The notes beneath the pieces were generated by a model. It searched no databases, was not told the origin of the DNA, and saw nothing but the letters and a program-made list of their open reading frames with translations. A stretch of DNA of 64,000 nucleotides from Achromobacter seleniivolatilans (lineage in GTDB: Bacteria > Pseudomonadota > Gammaproteobacteria > Burkholderiales > Burkholderiaceae_B), in contig NZ_CP132976.1 in NCBI RefSeq assembly GCF_030864005.1, positions 248,001 through 312,000 on the forward strand, read 5' to 3'. How positions within the stretch are numbered: the first letter of the stretch is position 1; every line of letters starts with the position of its first letter. Positions 34,373 to 41,727 of the stretch are shown one piece after another. Both the position numbers and the translations under genes were made by a program.

Positions 34373-35227
34373 TCAAGTTTCAACACCCTCTATTGCGTCC
34401 CCCATTAACGCTTTGCGGGCGGCATGCCAACTGCCAGCGTCTGGCGCATAGAGCAGACCGCCCGACCGGTGCGTGGGTTTGTAGGGCGACCCGTCAAAGC
34501 GTGCGGCGTAACCGCCGGCCTCGCGGTGCAGCAGCCACCCGGCCGCGTGATCCCAGGCCGTCAGTTGGTTGTACAAGGCAATATGGCAATGGCCCGCCGC
34601 CAACATACGGTATTCATGGGCGGCGCAACGCAGCGACGCCGTGCTGCCCAGGCGCGACAGATTGCTGTTGACGGTGGTGCGCAAGGGTTCCGGCAGAGCG
34701 CCCGTGGCAATCAGGCCGTCCATGTCTTCGGGCGGCGCCGGCGGCGCCACGGCAAGCGGCACCTGCCTTCCGTTTTCATATTCCATCCAGGCGCCTTCGC
34801 CGCGTACGGCCAAGGCGCTGTCGCGGCTGACCGGGTCGTAAATCACACCGGCGATCACGTCGCCGCGGTGACAGGCCGCGATCATCATGCCAAACAGCGG
34901 CAGGCCCGCGACGTAGTTGCTCGTGCCATCGATGGGATCGATCAGAAACGCCAGGTCGGCGTCGACCAGCATGTTCAAGAGCGCGGGGTTGCGTGTGGAG
35001 GCTTCTTCGCCGATCAGCACCGCGCCCGGGTGCAGCTTGGCCAGCCGGGCTGCAATCAGGCGTTCAGCGGCTTCATCCGCGTCAGTCACCAGGTCGCGCG
35101 GCGAACTCTTGCCCCGCACCGAACCTTCGGGCAGGTTGCGAAAGCGCGGCATGACCTCCACCAGTGCGGCTTCCGCCAGGATGGCTGCAAGCTTGCGGGT
35201 GTCGTCACGGGTAAAGGTTTTGCTCAT
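34373..35227 (-). CDS. Inositol-monophosphatase-family phosphatase (SuhB/HisN-like)
   Basis: A 284-residue metal-dependent sugar phosphatase. GEEASTRN supplies the first metal ligand, FLIDPIDGTSNYVAGLPLFG is the DPIDGT signature, and QLTAWDHAAGWLLHREAGGY is the second family motif (WDxAAG). Members hydrolyse inositol-1-phosphate, histidinol phosphate or PAP, and sequence alone does not decide among them. It stands alone on the minus strand, flanked on both sides by GGTTGTCCACAG elements. It converges with the sirtuin gene. Confidence 0.85.
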   Translation of the reverse strand: MSKTFTRDDTRKLAAILAEAALVEVMPRFRNLPEGSVRGKSSPRDLVTDADEAAERLIAARLAKLHPGAVLIGEEASTRNPALLNMLVDADLAFLIDPIDGTSNYVAGLPLFGMMIAACHRGDVIAGVIYDPVSRDSALAVRGEGAWMEYENGRQVPLAVAPPAPPEDMDGLIATGALPEPLRTTVNSNLSRLGSTASLRCAAHEYRMLAAGHCHIALYNQLTAWDHAAGWLLHREAGGYAARFDGSPYKPTHRSGGLLYAPDAGSWHAARKALMGDAIEGVET

Positions 35228-35340
35228 ACAGACTCGTCCAGGGAACGCGCAAATCTATCACGCCTGAGCGGCAATTGATCGAGATTTGTAAGTCACTGGA
35301 ATCAAAGGACTTTTTCCGGCTATGCAGAAGTTATCTGCCG

Positions 35341-35389
35341 GGTTGTCCACAGTTGTTGGGGATAAGCGGGTGCGGACCGGCTTATCCCC
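35341..35389. promoter_or_regulatory. DnaA-box-like element and 10-bp inverted repeat
   Basis: GGTTGTCCACAG (35341-35352) is an exact copy of the element at 34301. It is followed by the perfect inverted repeat GGGGATAAGC / GCTTATCCCC (35358-35367 with 35380-35389, 12-nt loop), 32 bp past the gabD stop. The repeat could end gabD transcription on the minus strand, though no T tract is present. Confidence 0.4.
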
Positions 35390-35420
35390 GATGCGCGGCG
35401 CGGGGCCGCGCAGCCCGGGC

Positions 35421-36890
35421 TCAGGCGCCCAGATCCACGCACAAGTACTTGATTTCCAAGTATTCGTCGATGCCGTACTTGGAGCCTTCGCGGCCCAGGC
35501 CCGATTGCTTGACGCCGCCAAACGGACCCACTTCGTTGGAGATCAGGCCGGTGTTGATGCCAACAATGCCGTATTCCAGCGATTCCGATACACGCCAGAT
35601 GCGGGCGTAGTCGCGGGTGAAGAAATACGCGGCCAAACCGAAGATGGTGTCGTTGGCCATGGCGATGACTTCCTGCTCCGTTTCAAAGCGGAACAGCGGG
35701 GCCACCGGGCCGAAGGTTTCTTCGCTGGCAAAGCGCATCGATTGCGTCACATCGCGAACCACTGTGGGTTCAAAGAACGTGCCGCCCAGCGCATGCGGCT
35801 TGCCGCCAGCAATCACCTTGGCGCCATGCGACGTTGCGTCGGCGATGTGTTCCTGCACCTTTTCAACGGCGCTGGCGTCGATCAGCGGACCTTGGGTCAC
35901 GCCATCTTCAAAGCCGTCGCCGACCTTCATGGCGTTGACCTTGGCCACCAGACGCTTGGCGATCTCTTCGTAGACGCCGGCTTGCACATAGATGCGGTTG
36001 GCGCATACGCAGGTTTGGCCGGCGTTGCGGTACTTGGAGGCCAGGATGCCGTCCACGGCGCGGTCCAGGTCGGCGTCATCAAACACGATGAAGGGCGCGT
36101 TGCCGCCCAGTTCCAGCGACAGCTTCTTGATCGTGGGAGCGCATTGCTCCATCAGCGTGCGGCCGACTTCGGTCGAGCCCGTGAAGCTCAACTTGCGGAC
36201 CACATCGCTTTCGCACAGGGCGGCGCCAATATCACGCGAGCTGCCGGTGATGACGTGGAATACGCCAGCGGGCACGCCAGCTTCTTCGGCCAGCACGGCC
36301 AAGGCCAAGGCGGTCAGCGGCGTCTGCTGGGCGGGCTTGACGATCATGGTGCAGCCGGCGGCCAAGGCCGGGCCCACCTTGCGGGTGATCATGGCGGCCG
36401 GGAAGTTCCACGGCGTGATCGCGGCGGTGACACCGATGGGCTGCTTCAACGCCAACAGGCGTTGACCCGCCTTGGGGCTTTGCAGCACGTCGCCGTCGAT
36501 GCGCTTGGCTTCTTCAGCAAACCACTCCAAAAACGATGCGGCGTAGGCGATTTCGCCAGCGGCTTCGGTCACGGGCTTGCCCTGTTCGGACGTCATGATG
36601 GTGGCCAGATCTTGCTGGTTCTGCATCATCAGCTGGGCCCACTTCAGCAGGATCGTGGCGCGTTCCTTGCCGGTCTTGGCGCTCCATGCGGGCAGCGCGG
36701 CTTGGGCGCTGGCGATGGCTTGTTCGGTTTCCTTACGGCCCAGCTTGGGCACGGACACAATGGTCTTGCCGGTGGACGGGTTGTCCACGGGGATCGACGC
36801 GCCGGCGCCGGCGCCGACCCATTTGCCGTCGATAAAGCAGGCGTCGCGCAACAGTTCAGGACGCGACAGGGGATGGGACAGAGCGGTCAT
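35421..36890 (-). CDS. gabD: Succinate-semialdehyde dehydrogenase (NADP+)
   Basis: A 489-residue aldehyde dehydrogenase of the GabD class. Glu260 in LELGGNAPFIVF and the nucleophile Cys294 in GQTCVCANRI are the catalytic pair; AAITPWNFPAAMITRKVGPA and FTGSTEVGRTL form the cofactor site. It oxidises succinate semialdehyde to succinate, completing GABA degradation. The chosen ATG at 36890 has AGGAG before it; earlier in-frame ATGs add unrelated residues. gabT lies 125 bp upstream on the same strand. Confidence 0.94.
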   Translation of the reverse strand: MTALSHPLSRPELLRDACFIDGKWVGAGAGASIPVDNPSTGKTIVSVPKLGRKETEQAIASAQAALPAWSAKTGKERATILLKWAQLMMQNQQDLATIMTSEQGKPVTEAAGEIAYAASFLEWFAEEAKRIDGDVLQSPKAGQRLLALKQPIGVTAAITPWNFPAAMITRKVGPALAAGCTMIVKPAQQTPLTALALAVLAEEAGVPAGVFHVITGSSRDIGAALCESDVVRKLSFTGSTEVGRTLMEQCAPTIKKLSLELGGNAPFIVFDDADLDRAVDGILASKYRNAGQTCVCANRIYVQAGVYEEIAKRLVAKVNAMKVGDGFEDGVTQGPLIDASAVEKVQEHIADATSHGAKVIAGGKPHALGGTFFEPTVVRDVTQSMRFASEETFGPVAPLFRFETEQEVIAMANDTIFGLAAYFFTRDYARIWRVSESLEYGIVGINTGLISNEVGPFGGVKQSGLGREGSKYGIDEYLEIKYLCVDLGA

Positions 36891-37015
36891 TATTGGAGTC
36901 TCCTTGAATGAAAGGCATCGGAGCCAGGAAACGGCTGCGGGCGTGGCGGGAATCCGCTGCACGCCCGCAATTACCATGCCTGCCAACCGATGAATCGGGG
37001 TTCAGGCCCTGAGCA

Positions 37016-38281
37016 TCAGGCGGTCAGCGCCTCGGTCAGAATAGCCAATGCTTGATCGAACTGCGCATCGGGAATGGTCAACGGGTACAGGAAACGCAGC
37101 ACGTTGCCGTACACGCCGCAGCTCAGCAGGATCAGCCCGCGTTCGATAGCGCGCGCCTGCACGCGCTTGACGGCTTCTGCGTCGGGTTTGCCGGTGGCCG
37201 GATCGTTCAGTTCCAGTGCCACCATCGAGCCCAGACCGCGCACATCGACGATGCCGGGGACCTTGGCGCGCAGGCCTTCCAGATGGGCGCGCAACTTGTC
37301 GCCCAGTTGGGTAGCGCGTTCGCACAGCTTTTCTTCAGCGATCACGTCCAGCACGGCGTGCGCAGCGGCCACGGCCAGCGGATTGCCAGCGTAGGTGCCG
37401 CCCAGGCCGCCTGCTGCCGGGCCGTCCATGACGTCGGCGCGGCCGACCACGCCCGAAATCGGGAAGCCGCCGCCCAGGCTCTTGGCCATGGTGATCAGGT
37501 CGGCCTGTACCGAGTGGTGCTCCATTGCGAACAGCTTGCCGGTGCGGCCAAAGCCGGTTTGGACTTCGTCGGCGATCAGCAGAATGCCGTGCTCGTCGCA
37601 CAGCTTGCGCAGCGCAGTCATCAGTTCGGGCGGCGTGATGTTGAAGCCGCCTTCGCCTTGCACCGGTTCAATGATGATGGCGGCAACGCGCTTGGGATCG
37701 ATGTCGCACTTGAACAGCAGGTCCAGCGCCTTGAGCGAATCCGCAACCGAGATCGCTTGCGTGGCATTGGGGAACGGCACGTGATAGATGTCGCCGGGCA
37801 TCGGGCCGAACGACAGCTTGTACGGGGCCACCTTGCCGGTCAGCGCCATGCCCAGCATGGTGCGGCCGTGGAACGAACCCGAAAAAGCGATCACGCCTGA
37901 ACGGCCCGTGAACGAACGTGCGATCTTGACCGCGTTTTCAACGGCTTCGACGCCGGTGGTGAAGAAGGCAGTCTTCTTCAGGCCGTCGATAGGAGCCAGA
38001 CGGTTGATGCGTTCGGCCAGCGAGATATAGCCTTCGTACGGCACGATCTGATAGGCCGTGTGCGTGAAGTTATCCAGCTGCGCCGAAACGGCGGCTTTGA
38101 TCTTCGGGTGCAGGTGGCCCGTGTTCAGAACGGCAATGCCGCCCGCGAAATCGATGTATTCCTTGCCGTTGGCGTCCCACAGCGTGGCGTTTTCGGCGCG
38201 CACGGCATAGAAGTCGCACATGACGCCAACGCCGCGGGGCGTGGCCAGAGAACGGCGGGTATTCAGGTCCTGATTCTTCAT
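37016..38281 (-). CDS. gabT: 4-aminobutyrate aminotransferase
   Basis: A 421-residue class III PLP aminotransferase. FFTTGVEAVENAVKIARSFT, FSGSFHGRTMLGMALTGK, Asp239 in LIADEVQTGFGRTGK and the PLP lysine Lys267 in MAKSLGGGFP match GabT. It moves the amino group of GABA to 2-oxoglutarate, giving succinate semialdehyde for GabD. I prefer the ATG at 38281, with TTGAGG five nt upstream, over one six codons earlier. It faces the divergent MocR-family gene across about 96 bp. Confidence 0.93.
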   Translation of the reverse strand: MKNQDLNTRRSLATPRGVGVMCDFYAVRAENATLWDANGKEYIDFAGGIAVLNTGHLHPKIKAAVSAQLDNFTHTAYQIVPYEGYISLAERINRLAPIDGLKKTAFFTTGVEAVENAVKIARSFTGRSGVIAFSGSFHGRTMLGMALTGKVAPYKLSFGPMPGDIYHVPFPNATQAISVADSLKALDLLFKCDIDPKRVAAIIIEPVQGEGGFNITPPELMTALRKLCDEHGILLIADEVQTGFGRTGKLFAMEHHSVQADLITMAKSLGGGFPISGVVGRADVMDGPAAGGLGGTYAGNPLAVAAAHAVLDVIAEEKLCERATQLGDKLRAHLEGLRAKVPGIVDVRGLGSMVALELNDPATGKPDAEAVKRVQARAIERGLILLSCGVYGNVLRFLYPLTIPDAQFDQALAILTEALTA

Positions 38282-38336
38282 CTCAGCCTCAAGGGACATG
38301 GTGGGCGGGAAAAACCTTATTTAATGCTACGATGGC

Positions 38337-38358
38337 CCCACTTGTGGGAACCACTTTG
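38337..38358. promoter_or_regulatory. Candidate MocR/GabR operator: CCACTT direct repeats
   Basis: CCACTT occurs twice in direct orientation (38338-38343 and 38351-38356), 13 bp apart start to start. The first copy is also part of the inverted repeat CCCAC-tt-GTGGG (38337-38348). It sits in the gabT/MocR divergent gap, where GabR-like proteins usually bind direct repeats. Confidence 0.45.
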
Positions 38359-38377
38359 ATAAATCAGGTAGAACCAA

Positions 38378-39871
38378 TTGCGTTCCATTGTAGGTGACTT
38401 GCTGCTGCTGCGTCTGGCCGATGGATCCAGCGAGCCCATGAACAAGCGTTTGTATCGCGGCATTCGCGAGGCCATCCTGGAAGGGGCCATTGCCGCGGAC
38501 TCGCGTTTGCCCGCGTCCCGCGATCTGGCGGCCGAGCTGGGCATCGCCCGGAACACCGTGGTGCACGTCTATAGCCAGCTGCTGGCAGAAGGCTACACCC
38601 GCAGCCGGCAGGGCAACGGCACCTTCGTCAATGCGTCGGTGCCGGATTCCTATCTGGCCAGCGGCCGGCGCTTGCGCCAGCCGCCGCAAACCCAGCCGCG
38701 TCCGGTGCTGTCGCCACGGGGGGCTGCCATTGTGGACGGCGTGTCGGCCTCGCCTTATCAATGGGGCGCCTTCATGCCAGGCGTTCCTGATCTTACCGAG
38801 TTCCCTCATAAAAAGTTCGGCCGCATTTTCAGCGCGCTGTGGCGCAATCCGTCGCCTGATCTGTTGACTTACGCCTATGGCGGCGGTCTGCCGGCGCTGC
38901 GCGAAGCGCTGGCCCAGCACCTGGCGCTCACGCGCTCCATCGACTGTGATCCCGAACAGATCATCATCACCGAAGGTTCTCATCAGGCCATCGACCTGAC
39001 CACCCGCATTCTGGGCGAAGCTGGCGAAACCGCCTGGGTCGAGGACCCTGGCTACTGGGGCGCGCGCACGATTCTGCAAGCCAATGGCCTGCATACGGTG
39101 CACCTGCCGGTCGACGAAGAAGGCATGCGGTTGCCTGAGGCTGGCGGCACGCCGCCGCGATTCATCTTCGTCACCCCGTCACACCAATATCCTTTGGGTC
39201 CCGTCATGTCGCTGACCCGCCGCCGTCAGTTGCTGGCCGTGGCGCGGCAAAGCGGCAGCTGGATTATCGAAGACGACTACGACAGCGAGTTCCGTTTCTC
39301 GGGCCGGCCCATCGCATCCCTGCTGGGCCTGGAACCCGATGCGCCGGTTATCTACATGGGCACGTTCAGCAAGACGTTGTACCCGGGTTTGCGGGTGGGT
39401 TATCTGGTGCTGCCCAAACCGCTGACTGCCGCGTTTCAGGCGGCGCATGCCGAGCTATACCGCGAAGGGCACCTGATGACCCACGCGGCCTTGGCCACCT
39501 TTATTTCCGAAGGCCACTACGCCGCCCACATACGCCGCATGCGCATGTTGTACGGGCGGCGCCGCGCCATGCTGGTCAATCTGATCGAACGCCGGCTTGG
39601 TCCGGAATGGCTGCACCGCGACGCCAGCATGGCGGGTTTGCATCTGGTGCTGACGCTTCCAGAGGACATGGATGATTTGCGTGTGGTGGAAGTGGCGCGC
39701 AGCAAGGGCGTGCTGACGCGTGCGCTATCGCGTTATTACGTCAACGAGCAAGGCCGCAGGCCTGGGCTTTTGTTGGGCTACGCTTGTGTGCCCGAGCACG
39801 ATATCGCGCGCAAGTTCGAGGTGTTGCTGGAGAGCCTGGCGGAAGTCGCAAGAACGCCAGTTGCGGCTTGA
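38378..39871 (+). CDS. MocR-family (GabR-like) transcriptional regulator with aminotransferase domain
   Basis: A 497-residue GntR/MocR regulator. A winged helix-turn-helix (about 22-90: LYRGIREAILEGAIAADSRL, RDLAAELGIARNTVVHVYSQ) is fused to a class I aminotransferase-like domain with the PLP lysine Lys332 in YMGTFSKTLYPGLRVG. GabR-type proteins sense GABA and PLP and activate gabT/gabD while repressing themselves. It is divergent from gabT, as expected. The start is uncertain: I use TTG at 38378, with AGG nearby; the first ATG (38438) would leave a very short arm before the winged helix. Confidence 0.87.
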   Translation: MRSIVGDLLLLRLADGSSEPMNKRLYRGIREAILEGAIAADSRLPASRDLAAELGIARNTVVHVYSQLLAEGYTRSRQGNGTFVNASVPDSYLASGRRLRQPPQTQPRPVLSPRGAAIVDGVSASPYQWGAFMPGVPDLTEFPHKKFGRIFSALWRNPSPDLLTYAYGGGLPALREALAQHLALTRSIDCDPEQIIITEGSHQAIDLTTRILGEAGETAWVEDPGYWGARTILQANGLHTVHLPVDEEGMRLPEAGGTPPRFIFVTPSHQYPLGPVMSLTRRRQLLAVARQSGSWIIEDDYDSEFRFSGRPIASLLGLEPDAPVIYMGTFSKTLYPGLRVGYLVLPKPLTAAFQAAHAELYREGHLMTHAALATFISEGHYAAHIRRMRMLYGRRRAMLVNLIERRLGPEWLHRDASMAGLHLVLTLPEDMDDLRVVEVARSKGVLTRALSRYYVNEQGRRPGLLLGYACVPEHDIARKFEVLLESLAEVARTPVAA

Positions 39872-39884
39872 TTGCGGCCTTCGC

Positions 39885-40781
39885 CTAGAAAGGCAGCAGC
39901 GCCGATGCGAACGCTGCGGCGTTGCGCATTCCCTGGTCTTCAAAATTGGTGTTGAACACTGCGTGCGCCTGCGTGCTTTGCGCAGCCAGACGGCTGAACC
40001 GCTCGGCCAGTTCCGCCAGTTCCTGTTCTGAATACTCGTATTGGAAGCGGCCCGATGAGGCCGTGCCGGATACGTTCCAGGCAGCCGCGTTGCGTCCATG
40101 CAGCCGCAACAACGTCAAATCAGGATGCGTGTTTTCCCATACGGCAGGCACGGTGTTGTCAAACCCCTGCGGTGCATCCACGATGGTGTGCACAACACCC
40201 AGCTCGCGCTCAAAAGCCAGCGTGTCCGCCGTGGCGGCGGGGGTTTCAAACCAGCTCTGATGCCGGAACTCTACAGAGATCAGATGTTCGTCCATGCGCC
40301 GCGCGCAGTCTGCCACCCGCGCCCGTCCGCGTGCATCGCGCCGAATCCAGGACGGAAATTGAAAATGCACCGCGCCTAGCTTGCCGGGCATCCGCAAGGG
40401 TTCCAGCGCCAACTGATAACGGCGCCAGAGTTCGCCGCTAAGGTCAGATGGCATCTGATCTTGGTAGATGACGGGTTCGGGCCAGCCGCCAAGTTCGCGC
40501 TGGATGTCGGCAGGCAAGGCGGCGAGCGGAGTCTGATGGCCGGTGAACAGCCGGAATGCTTTGATGTTGAAGATGAAATCATCCGGCGTGCGCTGCGCCC
40601 ATCGGTAGGCATTCTCGGCAGTGGGCAGCGCGTAGTAGCTGGAATCGATCTCCGTCATGCCATAACGCGACGCGTAAAAGCGCAGCCGGGCTTCGGCGCT
40701 GCTGGCCTGCGGCGGATAAAAACGGCCGCAGGCCAGCAGCGTGGGGTCGGTCCAGGAGGCAGTGCCGGTCAGGATACGCAT
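39885..40781 (-). CDS. DUF72 (YecE) family protein
   Basis: A 298-residue DUF72 protein, a TIM-barrel family of unknown function. Typical features are ILTGTASWTDPTLLACGRFY at the N-terminus, YASRYGMTEIDSSYYALPTA, ISVEFRHQSWF and the C-terminal VFNTNFEDQGMRNAAAFASA. The chosen ATG at 40781 begins at the family start; an in-frame ATG 14 codons upstream overlaps the TetR gene. It lies 7 bp after the TetR gene on the same strand, so the two may be cotranscribed. Confidence 0.85.
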   Translation of the reverse strand: MRILTGTASWTDPTLLACGRFYPPQASSAEARLRFYASRYGMTEIDSSYYALPTAENAYRWAQRTPDDFIFNIKAFRLFTGHQTPLAALPADIQRELGGWPEPVIYQDQMPSDLSGELWRRYQLALEPLRMPGKLGAVHFQFPSWIRRDARGRARVADCARRMDEHLISVEFRHQSWFETPAATADTLAFERELGVVHTIVDAPQGFDNTVPAVWENTHPDLTLLRLHGRNAAAWNVSGTASSGRFQYEYSEQELAELAERFSRLAAQSTQAHAVFNTNFEDQGMRNAAAFASALLPF

Positions 40782-40788
40782 GGCGGGT

Positions 40789-41475
40789 CTAGGCTGATTT
40801 CTTGTTGTCCGCAGGCGGGGCATCGCTCAGGTTGCACAGATAGCTGATCACCATGTCGGGGATGTGCTTCATCCGGCTGGCCAGGCGTTCCTTGGTGCCC
40901 AGATCCACGTCCAGTACATACGACAGCGTATAGCGGTTGGACACGAAGTAGGACCCCAGGCCGGAGATCGACACATACAAATCAATCCAATCGGCATCCT
41001 GGCGGAATACGCCTTTTGCTTTGCCCTGTTCCAGGATGTTGTGCAGCGCGCGGCGCAGGGGATTGAAAATCACCGGAATGACCCGTGATTTTTTGATGTG
41101 TACGGCTTTGTGCAGGTTTTCAGTCGCCAACAGCTGGATGAATTCGGGCTGCTCAACAAAATGCTGGATGGTCTTTTCAACCAGCGTGCGCATATCAGCC
41201 ACGGGGTCGTCGCCGGTCAGAGCCAACTCGTTCTGCCGTTCGCGCATGGCGCCGTATGCGCGCTCCATCACCTGAATGAACAGGTCTTCTTTGCCCGAAA
41301 AATAGTGATAGATCAGGTTCTTGCTGACCTTGCAGCGGGCCACGATGGCATCGATGCGCGCACCGTCATAGCCACGCGCCGCGAACTCCTTGAACGCCAT
41401 ATTCAGGATGCGTTCCTTGGTGGCTTGCGCGTTGCGTGTCTGGGTCTTTGTCTCTGATGTCTTCTTCGCTGGCAT
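40789..41475 (-). CDS. TetR-family transcriptional regulator
   Basis: A 228-residue TetR repressor. The helix-turn-helix at about 20-65 (KERILNMAFKEFAARGYDGA; DAIVARCKVSKNLIYHYFSG, then KEDLF) is clear. The ligand domain contains QHFVEQPEFIQLLATENLHK and a TetR_C-type tail. It is divergent from the hydantoinase/ABC operon across 252 bp, making it that operon's likely regulator. The ligand is unknown, plausibly the imported amide or a pathway intermediate. The N-terminus is Lys/Thr-rich. Confidence 0.88.
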   Translation of the reverse strand: MPAKKTSETKTQTRNAQATKERILNMAFKEFAARGYDGARIDAIVARCKVSKNLIYHYFSGKEDLFIQVMERAYGAMRERQNELALTGDDPVADMRTLVEKTIQHFVEQPEFIQLLATENLHKAVHIKKSRVIPVIFNPLRRALHNILEQGKAKGVFRQDADWIDLYVSISGLGSYFVSNRYTLSYVLDVDLGTKERLASRMKHIPDMVISYLCNLSDAPPADNKKSA

Positions 41476-41727
41476 GGCGGGTGCGATAGACCTTTATTGG
41501 GGGGTGGGTGCAATAGAAATTCTACTCTTCGCGCTAGCGTAACCCGAACTTGCATCTAGGGGAAAACCATCTGCCGCAGTGTATTGACACCATGTCCACA
41601 AGCTTTCTACGATGCGTCTATTGTGCTAACCAGTTAGTTAGTTAAGGCAGTATTCAAGGTCCGATTTCACCGCGGATTCAGGCCTGCCTGCACAGGGTGC
41701 AAGGCCGCCGCGATCAGGGGAGCAACG
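41476..41727. other. Divergent intergenic region, TetR / hydantoinase operon
   Basis: 252 bp between two divergent genes. Apart from the plus-strand promoter and operator block, there is a pyrimidine- and AT-rich stretch near 41500-41530. No coding sequence or terminator was seen. Confidence 0.5.
41584..41647 (+). promoter_or_regulatory. Promoter and TetR-type operator of the hydantoinase/ABC operon
   Basis: TTGACA (41584-41589) and TACGAT (41608-41613) with an 18-bp spacer form a good sigma70 promoter. Just past the predicted start is CTAAC-ca-GTTAG (41626-41637) followed by repeated GTTA units (AGTTAGTTAGTTAA), an operator-like block placed to stop transcription. It lies 80-145 bp before the hyuA-like ATG. 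Confidence 0.55.
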
